From Bacteroidota bacterium (GTDB lineage: Bacteria > Bacteroidota > Bacteroidia > Flavobacteriales_D > Crocinitomicaceae), in NCBI GenBank assembly GCA_016192075.1, contig JACPUU010000021.1, forward strand, positions 219,416 to 283,415: a DNA stretch of 64,000 bases, given 5' to 3'. A program made the translations under genes and the position numbers. Below, one piece after another: positions 60,854 to 64,000 of the stretch. How positions within the stretch are numbered: the stretch's first letter is position 1; each line of letters begins with the position of its first letter. The notes beneath the pieces are model-generated. The model was not told the DNA's origin and did no database searches. It saw nothing but the letters and a program-made list of their open reading frames with translations.

Positions 60854-63088
60854 ATGAAACTCTGCATTGCTGAAAAACCATCTGTTGCAAAAGAAATAGC
60901 AACCATTCTTGGGGCCAATCTCAAGAAAGACGGCTATTTTGAAGGCAATGGCTATTGGGTTTCATGGACATTCGGACATCTTTGTACACTCAAAGAGCCT
61001 CATGATTATACCTCACTCTGGAAAACGTGGAACCTGGCAACGCTGCCCATGATTCCGTCAAAATTCAGCATCAAGGTAATGCCCGACCAGGGTGTGCAAA
61101 AACAGTTCCGCACCATTGAAAGTTTGGTACAACGCTGTGATGAAGTGATTAATTGCGGGGATGCCGGGCAAGAGGGGGAACTTATTCAGCAATGGGTATT
61201 GCTCAAGGCTAAAAATACCAAGCCCATTAAACGGTTGTGGATTTCATCCCTAACCGAAGAGGCCATTAAAGAAGGTTTTGAAAAACTGCGCAACGGTGAA
61301 GACTTTTTGAATCTCTATGCCGCCGGCAGCTCAAGGGCTATTGGTGACTGGCTGCTGGGCATGAATGCCACCCGGCTTTACACCCTCAAATTCGGGCAAA
61401 ACAAACAGGTGCTTTCTATTGGCCGCGTGCAAACCCCTACCCTGGCCATGATTGTAAACCGGCAAAAAGAAATTGATCATTTTAAACCGGCCAAATATTG
61501 GGAATTAAAAACCCGTTACCGCGATGTACTCTTTGCTGCACAGCTTGATAAATTTGACGTTCAGGAAAAAGCACAAGAGGCACTCACCGCAATCACTGAC
61601 AAGCCTTTTACCATAAAATCATACGAACAAAAAGAAGGCAAAGAACAGCCGCCCCGCTTGTTTGATTTAACGTCTATACAGGTAGAAGCAAACAACAAAT
61701 TTGCCTTTTCAGCAGAGCAAACGCTGAACCTGGTGCAAAGTTTATACGAGAAAAAAGTGATTACCTACCCGCGCGTAGACACCACTTACCTGTCTGAAGA
61801 CATTTACCCGAAAGTGCCTAAAATACTCGAAGGATTAAAGTATTTTGGCAAGTATACAGCCCCTATACTGGGTAAACCCATCAAAAAATCAAAAAAGGTT
61901 TTTGACGACAAAAAAGTGACCGATCACCACGCCATCATTCCAACAGGGATATGGCCATCAGGTATATCACCCGATGAACAAAAGATTTTTATTGCCATCT
62001 CCAAGCGTTTCATTTCGGTCTTTCATCCGGACTGCACCGTCTCTAATACAACCGTATTGGGTGTTGTAGAGGAAATTGAGTTTAAAGCCACCGGTAAACA
62101 AATTATTGATCCTGGTTGGCGCGTAGTTTATGAGCAGGAAGATGCCGAGAAAAAAACCACGGTGACTGAGCAAAAGACCATATCAGAACCCAAAGAAGAA
62201 AGCGATGAAAATGCCGGTGATCAGGAACCTGAAAGCGATGCCCTGATGCCTTCTTTTGAACAGGGTGAAACAGGGCCACACACACCTGAAATACAGGAGA
62301 AAGAAACACGCCCGCCCAAATATTATACCGAGGCAACCTTGCTGCGCGCTATGGAAACTGCCGGCAAAACCGTTGACGACGACGAATTGCGCGATTTGCT
62401 GAAAGAAAACGGCATTGGGCGACCATCTACCCGGGCAAACATTATTGAGACCCTTTTCAGGCGTCAATACATCGTTAAAAAGAAAAAAAACATTCATGCC
62501 ACTGTTACCGGCATGGGCCTGATTGATACCATTCAATCTGATTTGCTAAAGTCGGCCGAATTAACCGGTCAATGGGAACATAAACTGCGCCAGATAGAAC
62601 GCGGTGAATATGACGTTGCCCAATTCAAAAAAGAACTGGTTGAAATGGTGGTGAATCTCACCAACGAGGTCATGAATATTCACGGCAAAAAGATTGAAAT
62701 ACTGGATGCACCTGTGCAGAAAGAAAGTGCAGATGAGTTGCCAGGCGCTAAAAAGAAACCCTCCTCCGCTGGTGCTTCGGAGGGTAAAAAAAAGGTGGAA
62801 GCCGTTGTTATTGAAGGACGTAAATGTCCGAAATGCGCACAGGGTCAATTAATCAAAGGCAAATCGGCCTATGGCTGTTCGCGTTTCAAAGAAGGCTGTT
62901 CGTTTCTATTACCCTTTACTTTTTACGGTAAAAAATTGACTGACAAACAGTTATCAGACCTGATTGAAAAGAAAAAAACCGGAGTTATTAAAGGATTTGT
63001 ACACCCTGAAACACAGGCAAAAACCGATGGTAAAATTCAATTCAACCAGGACTGGAAACTGAGCCTGGAAAATCAGGCTGGTTCTTGA
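60854..63088 (+). CDS. topB: DNA topoisomerase III (type IA)
   Basis: 744 residues. Toprim domain at the N-terminus (KLCIAEKPSVAKEIATILGA, CGDAGQEGELIQQW with the acidic metal ligands), the catalytic domain with the active Tyr305 in VITYPRVDTTYL, an acidic insertion at about 430-480 (EEESDENAGDQEPESDAL-like), the GIGRPSTRANIIETLF segment, and a C-terminal zinc ribbon (CPKCAQGQLIKGKSAYGC, then CSFLLPF). It relaxes and decatenates DNA. Odd: residues 636-644 (PSSAGASEG) in the Lys-rich linker are encoded by a 26-base palindromic repeat of the dispersed family seen elsewhere in the window, inserted in frame. Bacteroidota often have several topB copies; this one has full motifs. Confidence 0.93.
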   Translation: MKLCIAEKPSVAKEIATILGANLKKDGYFEGNGYWVSWTFGHLCTLKEPHDYTSLWKTWNLATLPMIPSKFSIKVMPDQGVQKQFRTIESLVQRCDEVINCGDAGQEGELIQQWVLLKAKNTKPIKRLWISSLTEEAIKEGFEKLRNGEDFLNLYAAGSSRAIGDWLLGMNATRLYTLKFGQNKQVLSIGRVQTPTLAMIVNRQKEIDHFKPAKYWELKTRYRDVLFAAQLDKFDVQEKAQEALTAITDKPFTIKSYEQKEGKEQPPRLFDLTSIQVEANNKFAFSAEQTLNLVQSLYEKKVITYPRVDTTYLSEDIYPKVPKILEGLKYFGKYTAPILGKPIKKSKKVFDDKKVTDHHAIIPTGIWPSGISPDEQKIFIAISKRFISVFHPDCTVSNTTVLGVVEEIEFKATGKQIIDPGWRVVYEQEDAEKKTTVTEQKTISEPKEESDENAGDQEPESDALMPSFEQGETGPHTPEIQEKETRPPKYYTEATLLRAMETAGKTVDDDELRDLLKENGIGRPSTRANIIETLFRRQYIVKKKKNIHATVTGMGLIDTIQSDLLKSAELTGQWEHKLRQIERGEYDVAQFKKELVEMVVNLTNEVMNIHGKKIEILDAPVQKESADELPGAKKKPSSAGASEGKKKVEAVVIEGRKCPKCAQGQLIKGKSAYGCSRFKEGCSFLLPFTFYGKKLTDKQLSDLIEKKKTGVIKGFVHPETQAKTDGKIQFNQDWKLSLENQAGS
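62759..62784. repeat. REP-like palindromic repeat inside topB
   Basis: CCCTCC and GGAGGG at the ends, with CCTCCG/CGGAGG pairing and CTGGTGCTT as loop. Same family as 16134-16157: CTCCT(T/C)CGCTnnnGCTTCGGAGG. It is read in frame as Pro-Ser-Ser-Ala-Gly-Ala-Ser-Glu-Gly. Confidence 0.75.
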
Positions 63089-63105
63089 TAAAACGGTTTC
63101 TTAGA

Positions 63106-64000
63106 TTACAAGCGCTCGAACTTTTTTACCCCAACCCGATTGCCTTCCTGATCATAAAACTCAATTACAAATAACCCCGTACCTATACTGCCAATATTAA
63201 TTGTTTCGTTAAATGCAGATTCAAAAACAAGTCTTCCACTTAGATCCAGAATCCGCACAGCCTGAATAGTCTGATTGGTGCTGAATGTTAACAAATCTCC
63301 GGTCAACGGGGTTGGGAACAGTGTGATATCAGCAATTTGCGGCGCTGCTTCCACTGCAGCATATTCTGAACAGAGAAAATCAACATCTGCCTGAGTCAGC
63401 GCCCTGTTCCAATATCTGAAATCATCAATCGTTCCCTGAAAATAATAGGGATTTACACCCGCCACATCTTTTCGGCCAATGTTACCCGGAGCAGACGTGT
63501 ACTGCACATCACCGCCGGTGCCGGAATAAACATATCCTTCTTCCACACAATCCAGATATAACTGCATATCTGCGGGGCCATTTGCAACACCCACAACATG
63601 ATACCACACCCCTGTAGTTAATAACGTATAGCCCTTCAGATTACGCAAATTAGCACCGGTGGTAGCACCGGAAGCGTCACCGTAGTTAATTGCCAAAACA
63701 CCGGTACTTGACATATTCATCCAAACACCTGAGTGATTATTCTGGGCAAAATCATTGGTTACAAAAACCGTCTTTTGAGGAGCGGTGTCTTCCAACTTAA
63801 TCCAAAACGAATAACTTACCGGCAAACCGGGCTTAAGTTCAGCAACCAAGGGGAATTCTATATACTCATCAATGCCGTTAAAATGATAGGCTGAGTTTGG
63901 ATTGCCAAAGCGGTCTGCGGTTAATGTAGCATGCACATCACCGTGGTAACCGTTTCCACTGGCATCATTTCCGTTTCCATTAAACGGATAATAGATCAAC
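63106..64000 (-). CDS. LamG-domain secreted protein with T9SS type A tail (5' end outside window)
   Basis: At least 297 residues; the frame remains open at the window edge, and the sequence at the edge (IYYPFNGNGNDASGNGYHGD) is the start of a LamG/concanavalin-like domain, normally preceded by LVAY or similar, so the N-terminus is missing. LamG-like domain at about 1-205 of the visible part (YSFWIKLEDTAPQKTVFVTN, WYHVVGVANGPADMQLYLDC, DDFRYWNRALTQADVDFL). The last 75 residues form a type A sorting domain: LFPTPLTGDLLTFSTNQTIQ, VRILDLSGRLVFES, GLFVIEFYDQEGNRVGVKKF. Convergent with topB (17 bases between stops). Confidence 0.9.
   Translation of the reverse strand, partial: LIYYPFNGNGNDASGNGYHGDVHATLTADRFGNPNSAYHFNGIDEYIEFPLVAELKPGLPVSYSFWIKLEDTAPQKTVFVTNDFAQNNHSGVWMNMSSTGVLAINYGDASGATTGANLRNLKGYTLLTTGVWYHVVGVANGPADMQLYLDCVEEGYVYSGTGGDVQYTSAPGNIGRKDVAGVNPYYFQGTIDDFRYWNRALTQADVDFLCSEYAAVEAAPQIADITLFPTPLTGDLLTFSTNQTIQAVRILDLSGRLVFESAFNETINIGSIGTGLFVIEFYDQEGNRVGVKKFERL

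Overview
The window looks like chromosomal DNA of a Bacteroidota bacterium, most likely Flavobacteriales (a Crocinitomicaceae- or Cryomorphaceae-like lineage). The signs are four proteins ending in the gliding-motility-type C-terminal domain (CHU_C, type B signal of the type IX secretion system, T9SS), three PorP/SprF outer-membrane proteins, a giant SprB-repeat adhesin, a type A sorting tail on the last gene, ECF sigma factors of Bacteroidota type, TAnnTTTG-like -7 boxes, few Shine-Dalgarno sites and several GTG/TTG starts. No phage, insertion sequence, CRISPR array or plasmid function is visible.

Layout. 1-7000: end of a secreted protein gene, an ECF sigma factor translationally coupled to a membrane-anchored GIN-domain protein, two proteins of unclear function, a DUF5678 plus retropepsin-like pair, and a tRNA-Gln locus with one intact gene among remnants broken by palindromic repeats. 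7000-11600: a large DUF2723 membrane protein and a polysaccharide deacetylase. 11950-14970: an ECF sigma / anti-sigma / TonB-domain / outer-membrane-protein cluster with three copies of a matching ECF promoter. 15200-20700: flavin reductase, DUF3127, a histidine kinase with a STAS-like partner, and a HAMP-SpoIIE phosphatase. 20900-39500: cell-surface block with two CHU_C/PorP-SprF pairs (one substrate is the 3007-residue adhesin), a TonB-dependent receptor, an S9 peptidase and a minimal CHU_C protein. 39460-47300: a TPR-SpoIIE phosphatase, then a CotH-family T9SS substrate with its own PorP/SprF partner and a DUF2490 pair. 47500-57600: RNase R, ferritin and a tight four-gene signalling operon (YfiR-like, TPR, HAMP-SpoIIE phosphatase, beta-propeller/adenylate cyclase/HD protein). 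57600-64000: a papain-like lipoprotein, thyA-folA, a lipoprotein, topB and a LamG protein with a T9SS tail that runs off the window.

Two themes stand out. First, three SpoIIE-type phosphatases with different sensory front ends; two of them, 20 kb apart and on opposite strands, carry the same small repeat module that duplicates the 3' end of the gene. Second, small palindromic repeats sit inside tRNA remnants, overlap stop codons and, in topB, lie in frame within the coding sequence. The best candidate for an undescribed system is the four-gene signalling operon at 50301-57587; the best candidate for an undescribed mobile or recombining element is the phosphatase 3'-end module.
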